The notes below the pieces were generated by a model. The model was not told the origin of the DNA, ran no database searches, and was given only the letters and a program-made list of their open reading frames with translations. From an uncultured Granulicatella sp. (GTDB lineage: Bacteria > Bacillota > Bacilli > Lactobacillales > Aerococcaceae), in the NCBI GenBank assembly GCA_938017885.1, contig CALIJD010000225.1:1-6486 (forward strand): 6,486 nt of DNA. Reading direction: 5' to 3'. Position 1 is the first letter of the stretch; every line of letters starts with the position of its first letter. A program made the position numbers and the translations under genes. Positions 1 to 6,486 of this stretch are shown here, piece by piece.

Positions 1-291
1 TATAAAAATGGCGTTTATACGACAGAAGAATTAAAGCTATTTAAAGACTTTGTATGGGAGAAAATTCAAGAAGCGGGTAGAGGTATCCTGTCGGGAGATA
101 TTACACTAGCTCCTTACGAGGACTTTAAACAATATGCAGATTCTGTGTCCGGTAAATTTAGTAGTATTGCCCAGTTTGATGCTACAAACCCAGAAAACAG
201 ATATCGTTCTCTTCTAAAATTTGAAAAAGATGAGGGGATTACATTTATTCAAAATGAATTACAAGCTAAGAAAGGAGAGACAGAAGAATGA
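1..291 (+). CDS. addB: AddB/RexB, ATP-dependent helicase-nuclease subunit B, C-terminal 96 residues (5' end outside window)
   Basis: Partial gene, open from the left edge in frame 1 and ending at the TGA at 289-291. AddB/RexB is the second subunit of the AddAB (RexAB) enzyme, which binds double-strand DNA ends, unwinds and degrades them, and prepares 3' tails for RecA. The visible part is the tail of the C-terminal nuclease domain. Its catalytic Asp/Lys residues would lie upstream and cannot be judged. The segment from G32 (GDITLAPYEDF) through the QFD at visible residues 58-60 and the NRYRSL at 66-71 resembles the end of AddB. In Bacillus AddB three cysteines of a 4Fe-4S cluster sit just before QFD. 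Here the aligned positions (48, 51, 57) are Ser, Gly and Ala, and there is no cysteine in all 96 residues. That matches the cluster-free RexB form known in Lactobacillales. The stop overlaps the addA start (ATGA), so the two are co-transcribed and probably translationally coupled. The identification leans partly on this gene order. Confidence 0.88.
   Translation, partial: YKNGVYTTEELKLFKDFVWEKIQEAGRGILSGDITLAPYEDFKQYADSVSGKFSSIAQFDATNPENRYRSLLKFEKDEGITFIQNELQAKKGETEE
271..277 (+). promoter_or_regulatory. Ribosome binding site of addA, inside the addB 3' end
   Basis: AAAGGAG lies 10 nt before the ATG at 288 and within the last codons of addB. It supports the ATG that overlaps the addB stop as the true addA start. 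The resulting N-terminus reaches the Walker A motif at the distance expected for AddA. Confidence 0.85.
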
Positions 292-3200
292 TTCCAGAGA
301 AACCAAAAGGATTACAAGCAACCCCTAATCAATGGAAGGCGATAGCTACTCGTGGGAACAATCTTCTTGTTTCTGCCTCAGCTGGATCAGGGAAAACAAA
401 AGTATTAGTAGAACGGATTCTCATGCATATTCAAGAGGGTATCGACATTAATGAATTGCTAGTTGTAACCTTTACAGAACTTGCAGCAAAAGAAATGAAG
501 GAGAGACTTCGCACTAAATTAGAAGAAGCAATTGAGAAATCAACGGATGAAGACCTTCAGCAACGTTTCGCTAAACAATTACAACTGATTCCTTCGGCTA
601 TGATTTCAACCATCCATAGCTTCTGTATGAAAGTAATTCGCCGGTATTTCTATTTAGCAGGGATTGATCCCGTATTTACGATGATGGATGAAATTGAAGG
701 ACAACTTCTGCAAGAAAATGTCTGGAGAGCGTTGGAAGAAGAGCTTCTTGAACAACCAGAATATGAAGAAGTGTTTGCAACGTTCTCAAATGATCGTTCA
801 GACGATGGGATTACGAATACTGTTTATCGTTTATATCAATATTCGCGTTCGAAAAGAGAACCTAAAACATGGTTATCTCATTTAACGGAAAACTATGCAG
901 TTGGTAGTGAATATGCTACAACACCGTTTGTTAAAACATACGTGAAACCGGCACTCATCGAAGAATTATCGTATCTCGTCGCTCAATACAATCAACTTCT
1001 TAAAGATATCGAACTCCTTGGGGTACCAAAGCATCAAGCGGTTCTAGAAGATGATTTTGACTTTGTGAAAACTGTTTTGGTACATATTCAGGAAGAGTCT
1101 TACGTTTTCGCGCATCAAACATTTGAAGACAGAAAATTCAAAAACTGGTCTACAGCCAAAGTGGATGAATCGGTTAAAGATAATCTTGACGATATTAAAG
1201 CAATCCGTGAAGGGCTAAAAAAAGACTTCCAAAGAATCAAAGAGGATTACTTTGCGATTTCTCCAGAAATTCAACTGCAACAAATGGTTAAAGTAAACCG
1301 AATCTTATCGAAACTCTCTGATATTGCTGTGATGTTCTATGACCGATTTCAGGATGAAAAACATCAGTTAAATAAGCTTGATTTCTCGGATTTAGAACAT
1401 GATACTTTGAGAATTTTGACAAAATTAGATTCAAATGGCCAAAAGATCGCTTCAGAATATTATCAAAAACACTTTAAAGAAGTCATGGTCGATGAGTATC
1501 AAGATGTGAACCGTGTCCAAGAAGCGATTTTAGAGCTTGTAAGTAAGCCTAATAACCGTTTTATGGTAGGTGATGTGAAACAATCTATCTACGGCTTCCG
1601 ACTTGCAGATCCGTCTCTTTTCCGCGAAAAATACGAAGCGTATGCTGAAGGGAAGAGTGGAGAAAGAATTGTTTTAGCGGAGAATTTCCGTTCTAGAGAT
1701 GAGGTTCTTTCCTTTACGAATAAGATATTCCAACAAATTATGAATAAAGAGTTGGGACAAGTGGAATATGACGATGTCGCTGCACTTAAAACAGGAAATC
1801 TCTCTTATTCACACGATGACGACAAAACAAGTGAAATCATCCTTATTGAAGATGTTGATTTAAAAGAAGATGTCGAAGACATCGAAGAAGCTGAAGAATT
1901 TGAAAAAGTAGAAAACGAGATTCATTATGTTGCACAACGTATTCAAGAGATGATTCATACGCCTTTTGAAGTGATGAATGATAAAGCAGATGCCAAACGT
2001 CCAGTAAATTATGGAGACTTCGCCATTCTTTCATCTACAAAGAGTAATAATGATAAAATCGAATCTATTTTTGCTGCTTATGGAATTCCAGTGAACGTTC
2101 AAAAGGCGCAATCATACTTTAAACGTACTGAGATTACGACAATGGTTTCTTTATTAAAAGTGATTGATAATCCATTACAAGATATTCCATTAGTTGCTGT
2201 ATTGCGTTCAGGACTTGTCGGATTAGACGAAATCGCATTGGCGCACATTCGTACAACATCCAAAAATACAAGTTACTACGAAGCAATTTGCCAATTTGTT
2301 TCTAAATTTAAGTTGCAAGATCTGGACTACTATGATTCCAAGCAACAATTAACGCTTAAAGAACGTCTAGAAAGCTTTTTAACCCTATTAAATAAATGGA
2401 GAGACAGCGCTAATAACGAATCCATCGCTCAGTTAATCTGGGAAATTTATATGGATACGCATTACTTGGAATATGTTCATGGACAATCAAACGGTGTGCA
2501 AAGAGCTGTAAACTTGCATGCGTTATACGAACATGCACATCAATATGAATCCAGTAGTTTTAAGGGAGTTCGTAACTTTATTCGTTTCATTGAAGCTCTT
2601 CAAAAGAAAGAAAAAGATTTAGATGAAGCGCCAATAGCAACGGATTCCTACGCTGTACAAGTGATGACAATTCACGCAAGTAAAGGGTTGGAATTCCCAG
2701 TTGTATTCTTAATTGATACCAATCGCAAATTTAATATGCAAGACTTAAAAGCATCTATCATGTGCTCAGATGAGATTGGTGTAGGTACGAATTACTTCGA
2801 TTTAAGCACACGTATTACGTATCCAACCGTTCAAGCGGTAGCCACACGAAACTTCGAGAAGAAAAAATTACTCTCTGAAGAGATGCGTAAATTATATGTA
2901 GCGATGACTCGTGCACGTGAAAAACTAATTATTGTAGGTACTCTTAAAAACTACGAGACCTTTAAGAAGAAATATGCTTTTTTAACAAATGAATCTAGTG
3001 AAATTTTACCGTATCAAGCACGATTCAAAAGCAGTACATTCCTTAACTGGATATTATTAAGTGCTATTCGAGAACAATATAAGATTACTCCTGAAATTAT
3101 TGCGAAAACTGATATTGTATCGAACAGCAAACACTATATTCATGAAATCAGTGGTAAGGAAGTCTTCCAAGAAGATTGGCATGAATATTACAGTGAGGCC

Positions 3201-3983
3201 GAATCTCCACGTGAATTGAAGAATCGAGTACAAAAAATGCTACAAACCATTCAACAAGATTATCAGTTCGACGTTGAAAGCAAGACAACAAGCTACCAAA
3301 GTGTTTCTGAACTAAAACGTGTCCTTGAAGATCCAGTTATTGAAGAATTATCACAAAATAGCTTGATAGAAGAGGGGAGAAGAGCAATATACCTCTCTCC
3401 TACATTGGAACAACCACGCTTTATGGAAACTACTTCAAAAACTGTTACTGGAGCCCAAAGAGGTAGTGCTCTCCATTTATTAATGCAGAAAGTAGACTTT
3501 AGAAGTGAAATCACACTAGATTCATTAGAACAATTACTCAGAAGTTTGGTTGAATCTAATGAAATTACACCAGAAGTTGCTGCAAAAGTTCCATTGACGC
3601 AAGCATACGAATTCTTCCAATCAACATTCGGTCAATTGATTGTGCAAAAATCACATGCTTTAGTACGTGAGCAAGCATTTTCTTATGTATTAGAAGCAAA
3701 CAATTTATTTAAATCGATTCAGACAGATGATTTGATGATGATTCACGGGATAATTGATGGTTATATCGAATTAGACGATGAGATTATTGTATTCGACTAT
3801 AAGACAGATTATGTCGTAGATTCTACAGAAGGAATTCAAAGCATTGTCCGAAAATATAAAGACCAATTGAATATATACGCCGATGCATTAAGCATTAGTT
3901 GTAACAAAAAAGTTACAAGAAAAGTTCTATGTTTATTATCAATTAACAAGAATATCGATATCGATACATTAAAAGCTATATAA
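288..3983 (+). CDS. addA: AddA/RexA, ATP-dependent helicase/nuclease subunit A (complete, 1231 aa)
   Basis: AddA is the UvrD-type 3'-5' helicase subunit, with a RecB-type nuclease domain, of the cytoplasmic AddAB/RexAB recombination-repair enzyme. Its length is almost the same as the roughly 1230-aa Bacillus subtilis AddA. Superfamily 1 helicase motifs appear in order: Q-motif glutamine Q15; Walker A AGSGKT at 32-37; motif Ia TFTELAAKEM at 61-70; STIHSFC at 107-113; Walker B VDEYQD at 401-406; GDVKQSIYGFR at 428-438; ENFRSR at 465-470; motif V VMTIHASKGLEF at 792-803; motif VI KLYVAMTRARE at 868-878. The C-terminal nuclease has GSALH with H1063, IIDG with D1157, FDYKTD with D1170 and K1172, and the DQLNIYA glutamine Q1193. 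D1170 corresponds to the known catalytic Asp near 1172 in B. subtilis. All key residues are present, so both activities should be intact. A strongly acidic stretch at 521-544 (14 of 24 residues Asp/Glu) sits between the two helicase halves. The start is set by the RBS and the ATGA overlap with addB. A terminator follows, so this is the last gene of the unit. Confidence 0.98.
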   Translation: MIPEKPKGLQATPNQWKAIATRGNNLLVSASAGSGKTKVLVERILMHIQEGIDINELLVVTFTELAAKEMKERLRTKLEEAIEKSTDEDLQQRFAKQLQLIPSAMISTIHSFCMKVIRRYFYLAGIDPVFTMMDEIEGQLLQENVWRALEEELLEQPEYEEVFATFSNDRSDDGITNTVYRLYQYSRSKREPKTWLSHLTENYAVGSEYATTPFVKTYVKPALIEELSYLVAQYNQLLKDIELLGVPKHQAVLEDDFDFVKTVLVHIQEESYVFAHQTFEDRKFKNWSTAKVDESVKDNLDDIKAIREGLKKDFQRIKEDYFAISPEIQLQQMVKVNRILSKLSDIAVMFYDRFQDEKHQLNKLDFSDLEHDTLRILTKLDSNGQKIASEYYQKHFKEVMVDEYQDVNRVQEAILELVSKPNNRFMVGDVKQSIYGFRLADPSLFREKYEAYAEGKSGERIVLAENFRSRDEVLSFTNKIFQQIMNKELGQVEYDDVAALKTGNLSYSHDDDKTSEIILIEDVDLKEDVEDIEEAEEFEKVENEIHYVAQRIQEMIHTPFEVMNDKADAKRPVNYGDFAILSSTKSNNDKIESIFAAYGIPVNVQKAQSYFKRTEITTMVSLLKVIDNPLQDIPLVAVLRSGLVGLDEIALAHIRTTSKNTSYYEAICQFVSKFKLQDLDYYDSKQQLTLKERLESFLTLLNKWRDSANNESIAQLIWEIYMDTHYLEYVHGQSNGVQRAVNLHALYEHAHQYESSSFKGVRNFIRFIEALQKKEKDLDEAPIATDSYAVQVMTIHASKGLEFPVVFLIDTNRKFNMQDLKASIMCSDEIGVGTNYFDLSTRITYPTVQAVATRNFEKKKLLSEEMRKLYVAMTRAREKLIIVGTLKNYETFKKKYAFLTNESSEILPYQARFKSSTFLNWILLSAIREQYKITPEIIAKTDIVSNSKHYIHEISGKEVFQEDWHEYYSEAESPRELKNRVQKMLQTIQQDYQFDVESKTTSYQSVSELKRVLEDPVIEELSQNSLIEEGRRAIYLSPTLEQPRFMETTSKTVTGAQRGSALHLLMQKVDFRSEITLDSLEQLLRSLVESNEITPEVAAKVPLTQAYEFFQSTFGQLIVQKSHALVREQAFSYVLEANNLFKSIQTDDLMMIHGIIDGYIELDDEIIVFDYKTDYVVDSTEGIQSIVRKYKDQLNIYADALSISCNKKVTRKVLCLLSINKNIDIDTLKAI

Positions 3984-3988
3984 ATGAT

Positions 3989-4030
3989 TATGCGCTCAGT
4001 GTTACTAATAAACGCTGGGCGTATTTTGTT
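3989..4030 (+). terminator. Probable rho-independent terminator of the addB-addA operon
   Basis: An imperfect stem-loop begins a few bases after the addA stop. The inner arms are CTCAGTGTT and AACGCTGGG, with a loop of about 7 nt (ACTAATA). The outer arms TATGC and GCGTA pair with a small two-base bulge on the 5' side. The stem contains G-U pairs and runs into TTTTGTT. It is weaker than the terminator at 4842-4881, so some read-through towards the next gene is possible. Confidence 0.75.
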
Positions 4031-4053
4031 GATGATGGAGGATATATTAATTT

Positions 4054-4082
4054 TTGACACATAACTTAGTATAATATATATT
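4054..4082 (+). promoter_or_regulatory. Sigma-A-type promoter for the DUF624 gene
   Basis: A perfect -35 TTGACA at 4054-4059 is followed after exactly 17 bp by TATATT at 4077-4082, which matches the -10 consensus at 5 of 6 positions. A perfect TATAAT at 4070-4075 also exists, but it is only 10 bp from this -35 and has no good -35 of its own. Transcription would start near 4089, leaving a leader of about 100 nt before the ATG at 4189. Confidence 0.7.
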
Positions 4083-4084
4083 AT
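4071..4084. repeat. 14-bp perfect AT palindrome over the promoter -10 region
   Basis: ATAATATATATTAT reads the same on both strands and covers the -10 hexamer. Slightly wider, the hexamers ACATAA (4059-4064) and TTATGT (4081-4086) form a second inverted pair around it. Such a position would suit an operator, but a pure A/T palindrome in AT-rich DNA can also arise by chance. No known operator consensus is recognised. Confidence 0.4.
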
Positions 4085-4126
4085 GTAAACCTATATAAGT
4101 ATTTGAAATAGGATAAAGAAACATCA

Positions 4127-4155
4127 TTGCATTTTAAAGCCCCTCAACGTATACT
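4127..4155 (+). promoter_or_regulatory. Possible second, weaker promoter for the DUF624 gene
   Basis: TTGCAT at 4127-4132 and TATACT at 4150-4155 are separated by 17 bp. The -10 is good (5 of 6), while the -35 matches only in its TTG. A start near 4162 would leave a leader of about 27 nt that still contains the RBS at 4175-4179. Confidence 0.35.
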
Positions 4156-4174
4156 ATTAAAGTAATTAATTATT

Positions 4175-4179
4175 AAGGA
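4175..4179 (+). promoter_or_regulatory. Ribosome binding site of the DUF624 gene
   Basis: AAGGA lies 9 nt upstream of the ATG at 4189 and supports that start codon. Confidence 0.7.
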
Positions 4180-4188
4180 TGGTTCCAT

Positions 4189-4815
4189 ATGCAATATAAT
4201 CAAGACAGCAAGTTTTGGCATTTCGCTACATTAGTTGCTGATTTTATTTTATTAAATCTATTATTTATCGTTCTATGTATACCTGTTGTTACGATTGGTC
4301 CTGCAATTGCTGCATTAATCCATACAACGCTTAAACTTTCTGAGGATGAAAATCGTACACTGGTTAAGCCGTTTTGGAATGAATTTAAACATGACATCAC
4401 TAAGAAAATGCTCTTATGGATCGTATATTTAGTTTTAATTGCAGCCTTGGTTTATATGGCTCATTTTTACTGGAATTTTGCGAATAACAACGTTGATATA
4501 TTTAGAATCATTGGTTTTATGTTATTTATTTTATCAGCGTTGATTTTAGTAACAACTATTATAGCTTCAATTATTGGCCTTGCAATGACGACTAAATATT
4601 TTAGCCCCATTAAACGTCTCGTTAAAAACAGTTATTTACTTATCATTATAATGCCAGTTCAATCATTAATTATGGCTGCAGTTATTGTTGCTACAACTTT
4701 ATTCTTTATTTATCAGACAGTACCTGTATTGTCATTCTTTTTAATGATTGGCTTTTCAGGCCTTGCATATAGCTTTGCACCGTTAATTCGTGAATTTTTC
4801 ACAAAAGTAAAATGA
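4189..4815 (+). CDS. DUF624 (YesL-like) family integral membrane protein, 208 aa
   Basis: A small hydrophobic protein with about five predicted membrane segments (roughly residues 13-33, 75-93, 105-132, 148-172 and 178-198). The best family clue is PVVTIGPAIAAL at 32-43, at the end of the first membrane segment. This is the hallmark of DUF624/YesL proteins, whose usual length is about 200-220 aa. A charged loop with SEDEN and KPFWNEFKHD at about 51-69 follows, also as in the family. No catalytic motif or signal peptide is seen. The biochemical function is unknown; relatives often sit beside carbohydrate ABC transporter or polysaccharide-use genes (yesL of B. subtilis is one). Here there is no such neighbour: the gene has its own promoter region and is enclosed by terminators, so it looks monocistronic. 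The ATG has an AAGGA RBS, and the reading frame ends in tandem stops (TGA TAA). The family assignment is fairly sure; a role in sugar uptake would be only inference. Confidence 0.85.
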   Translation: MQYNQDSKFWHFATLVADFILLNLLFIVLCIPVVTIGPAIAALIHTTLKLSEDENRTLVKPFWNEFKHDITKKMLLWIVYLVLIAALVYMAHFYWNFANNNVDIFRIIGFMLFILSALILVTTIIASIIGLAMTTKYFSPIKRLVKNSYLLIIIMPVQSLIMAAVIVATTLFFIYQTVPVLSFFLMIGFSGLAYSFAPLIREFFTKVK

Positions 4816-4841
4816 TAAGAATTAATATATATAAATATATG

Positions 4842-4881
4842 AAAAAACGACTTACAGAATTGCTCTGTAAGTCGTTTTTTT
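4842..4881. terminator. Strong bidirectional rho-independent terminator between convergent units
   Basis: The GC-containing arms ACGACTTACAGA (4847-4858) and TCTGTAAGTCGT (4864-4875) pair perfectly around a 5-nt loop, ATTGC. Six A residues precede and seven T residues follow, extending the stem to 17 bp and giving a U-run in both directions. It lies 26 bp after the DUF624 stop on the + strand and about 20 bp after the phnE stop on the - strand, so it can end both transcripts. Confidence 0.95.
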
Positions 4882-4900
4882 GTTATTTAATAGAAAATCA

Positions 4901-5710
4901 TTAACCACGTGCTAAACGTGTACGAATCTTAGTAGATACAAATTCAATAAATAATACTAAAATGATTAATCCGCAAAGAATGGCCCCTACTTCATTCCAT
5001 TTATAAGCACTCATTGCAAACATTAAAGGTGAACCGATACCACCGGCACCTACCATCCCTAGAACTGTCGCATCTCTTAAGTTCATATCAAAACGATAAA
5101 TTACCGTCGAAATGAAAGACGGAATTAATTGAGGAAGGATTCCAAATCGTATCTTTTGATAAAAGTTACAACCACTAGCATCTAAAGATTCTAAAATCTT
5201 GTAATCTAAGTCTTCGATTGCTTCGATATATAATTTAGAAATCATTCCAATCGATGCTACAGACATTGTTAAAAGACCTGTAAATGCCCCTGGACCAGTT
5301 ACACGAATGAACATTAACCCGTAAATTAATGTTGGAACTGTCCGGATGGCCATAATTAATGTACGGAAAATTAATGCTACAGGTTTCGGTACGATATTTG
5401 TTGAAGATAAGAAAGCAAATGGAATCGCTAAAATTGATCCTACTAAAGTTCCTAAAAATGCAATACAGATTGTTTCTAACAATAGGTAAGCCACACCCTT
5501 ATTGGAAGTGTCAAATAAGAGTGTTGTATCAGGAGAGAAAATTCCTTTAAGTATATTCTTTGAGATTTCAGCTCCATTCTCAGGAATTTTACTTAATTCA
5601 ATAGTTGTCCCAGACCATGCAATAAGCGTTACAAGAATTAAAACAACTAATAACTTTACAATCCAAGTACGAGGAGCTTTTTGATATTGATTTAAAACTG
5701 CTTCATTCAT
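4901..5710 (-). CDS. phnE: PhnE-type phosphonate ABC transporter permease (complete, 269 aa)
   Basis: An inner-membrane permease of the PhnE family (BPD_transp_1 fold), which forms the channel of phosphonate/phosphite-type ABC importers and couples to a PhnC-type ATPase. A short basic N-terminus leads into membrane segment 1 (about 17-33). After an extracytoplasmic stretch with FSPD (58-61) come segments near 79-100, 112-135, 142-160 and 240-260. Family marks are the IRTVPTLIYGLMF block (122-134), GPGAFTGLL (139-147), the cytoplasmic ATPase-contact (EAA-like) loop at about 163-198 ending in ILPQLIPSF, and the hallmark RDATVLGMVGAGGIG (212-226). The ATG at 5708-5710 follows AGGAGGGG with a 6-nt gap, and this RBS starts in the stop codon of the preceding permease gene, so the pair is tightly coupled. 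The frame ends in tandem stops (TAA TGA) before the shared terminator, making this the last gene of the operon. The substrate (phosphonate, phosphite or another phosphorylated compound) cannot be told from sequence. Confidence 0.93.
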   Translation of the reverse strand: MNEAVLNQYQKAPRTWIVKLLVVLILVTLIAWSGTTIELSKIPENGAEISKNILKGIFSPDTTLLFDTSNKGVAYLLLETICIAFLGTLVGSILAIPFAFLSSTNIVPKPVALIFRTLIMAIRTVPTLIYGLMFIRVTGPGAFTGLLTMSVASIGMISKLYIEAIEDLDYKILESLDASGCNFYQKIRFGILPQLIPSFISTVIYRFDMNLRDATVLGMVGAGGIGSPLMFAMSAYKWNEVGAILCGLIILVLFIEFVSTKIRTRLARG

Positions 5711-5716
5711 TTAAGT

Positions 5717-5724
5717 CCCCTCCT
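5717..5724 (-). promoter_or_regulatory. Ribosome binding site of the downstream phnE, overlapping the upstream stop
   Basis: On the - strand AGGAGGGG lies 6 nt before the ATG at 5710 and begins within the TAG stop (5723-5725) of the preceding permease gene. Only 12 nt separate the two reading frames, which fits translational coupling. Confidence 0.85.
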
Positions 5725-6486
5725 ACGCTAATTTAGTACGTAAATAATAACTAATGCTCTCGATCATGACTACTGTGAAAAATAGAATCACTAAAATCAT
5801 ACCGACGTTGCTATATTCACGCCAACCTAAATTTTCATTTAAAATAATCCCGATACCACCAGCACCTACATAACCAAGAATAGAAGCGTATCGAACATTC
5901 CCTTCAAAGCAATATAAAGAAGATGCTAAATAACCTGGTAAAATCTGCGGAATGATAGCACTTGAGAATGCTTTTCCTTTGGTAGCACCCAAGGCTTCTG
6001 CAGCTTCGAAAGCTCCCATATCAACCGTTTCAATTTGCTCATAAAGTTGTTTACCACAATACGCAAATGTATAGGTTGCAATTGCAAAGGTACCTGCGAG
6101 TGTTCCTAATCCGAATATATATGTAGCAATTAATGCGGTTACTAGTGTTGGTAATGTACGGACAACACTTAAAAATAAACGGCTTAAGCTAATCACAAAC
6201 TTATTTTTTACAATGTTGCTAGATGCAATAATCGCAAAAGGAATCACTAAAATCGATCCTAGTAATGATCCTAATAATGACATTTTAATCGTATCAATTA
6301 ATGGCGACCAAATAGAACTAGAGTATTCCCAGTTCGGCGGAAACATTCTACCGATCATTACAAAGAATTGTCCACCACGTTGCATAAGCGTTTTTAAGTT
6401 AAAACCAGTGACCTTTGCAGCGTAATACATTGCCAAAAGAAGCAAAATTGTAATAATAATTGCTTTCGAGCGAGGTTCTTTTACGG
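5723..6486 (-). CDS. phnE: Second PhnE-type phosphonate ABC transporter permease, 3' part (start beyond right edge)
   Basis: This is a paralogue of the downstream permease and the probable other half of a heterodimeric importer channel. The frame stays open to the window edge. The residues VKEPRSK plus the start of a membrane segment lie upstream of the TTG at 6443-6445, so that TTG is internal and not a start. 253 complete codons are visible, and perhaps only a short N-terminal piece is missing. From the edge there is a basic N-terminal stretch, membrane segment 1 (about 8-24), then FPPNWE (48-53), the motif typical of PhnE. Next come DTIKMSLLGSLLG (64-76), VRTLPTLVTALIA (108-120), GLGTLAG (125-131), the EAA loop with FEAAEALGATKG (159-170) ending in IIPQILP (177-183), and YASILGYVGAGGIG (199-212). 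It keeps a more classical EAA sequence than its partner. Genes for the ATPase PhnC and the binding protein PhnD would be expected further upstream, outside the window. Confidence 0.92.
   Translation of the reverse strand, partial: VKEPRSKAIIITILLLLAMYYAAKVTGFNLKTLMQRGGQFFVMIGRMFPPNWEYSSSIWSPLIDTIKMSLLGSLLGSILVIPFAIIASSNIVKNKFVISLSRLFLSVVRTLPTLVTALIATYIFGLGTLAGTFAIATYTFAYCGKQLYEQIETVDMGAFEAAEALGATKGKAFSSAIIPQILPGYLASSLYCFEGNVRYASILGYVGAGGIGIILNENLGWREYSNVGMILVILFFTVVMIESISYYLRTKLA

Noticed and set aside
1032..2840. Three AGCGG pentamers (the B. subtilis Chi sequence) on the + strand in addA, near 1036, 1675 and 2834
   Set aside because: A pentamer is expected several times by chance in a sequence this long, and Chi differs between species (L. 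lactis uses another sequence). The window is too small for an over-representation test.
3836..4060. 74-codon - strand ORF across the addA end and terminator
   Set aside because: It lies mostly antisense to the conserved AddA nuclease C-terminus, resembles no known protein, and spans the terminator hairpin. It is a shadow of the addA coding sequence.
3984..4188. Possible riboswitch, T-box or small RNA in the addA-DUF624 gap
   Set aside because: Apart from the addA terminator, the promoter elements and weak short inverted repeats, I find no conserved T-box sequence, no antiterminator/terminator pair and no recognisable aptamer core.
5359..5684. Two short + strand ORFs antisense to the complete phnE
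   Set aside because: They overlap a clear permease gene with strong family motifs on the other strand and have no family resemblance of their own.
6443..6445. TTG as the start codon of the upstream phnE
   Set aside because: The frame stays open beyond it to the window edge. The TTG lies in the middle of the first membrane segment, the upstream residues (VKEPRSK then hydrophobic) fit a PhnE N-terminus, and no ribosome binding site is seen just upstream of it.

Overview
This is an AT-rich, low-GC Gram-positive (Firmicutes) chromosomal segment. The addB-addA gene order, strong AAGGAG/AGGAGG ribosome binding sites, and an AddB C-terminus without the iron-sulfur cysteines (the RexB-like form known from Streptococcus, Lactococcus and lactobacilli) all point to the order Lactobacillales. 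A Carnobacteriaceae-type organism is my guess; the genus cannot be fixed from this window.

Layout. (1) Positions 1-3983, + strand: the last 96 codons of addB (rexB), overlapping by ATGA the complete addA (rexA, 1231 aa). Together they encode the AddAB/RexAB helicase-nuclease, which processes double-strand DNA ends for recombination. An imperfect stem-loop with a short T-run follows addA. (2) Positions 3984-4188: an intergenic region with the addA terminator, a good sigma-A-type promoter (TTGACA-17-TATATT) whose -10 lies inside a 14-bp perfect AT palindrome, a weaker second promoter, and an RBS. (3) Positions 4189-4815, + strand: a standalone 208-aa membrane protein of the DUF624/YesL type. 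(4) Positions 4842-4881: a 17-bp perfect hairpin with A-run and T-run that serves as a shared bidirectional terminator for the two convergent units. (5) Positions 4901-6486, - strand: two tandem PhnE-type ABC permease genes. The upstream one is cut by the right window edge, and the downstream one is complete (269 aa).

How the genes work together. AddA and AddB are translationally coupled subunits of one enzyme. The two PhnE proteins are clearly different paralogues and probably form the heterodimeric membrane pore of a phosphonate/phosphite-type importer; the ATPase (PhnC) and binding protein (PhnD) would be expected upstream, to the right of the window. The DUF624 protein is not operonic with either group and its role is unknown.

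Nothing here looks like a novel multi-gene system. There are no RNA genes, insertion sequences, CRISPR arrays or broken genes. The points worth a second look are the cysteine-free AddB tail, the orphan DUF624 gene with its palindromic promoter, and the transport-only look of the PhnE pair.
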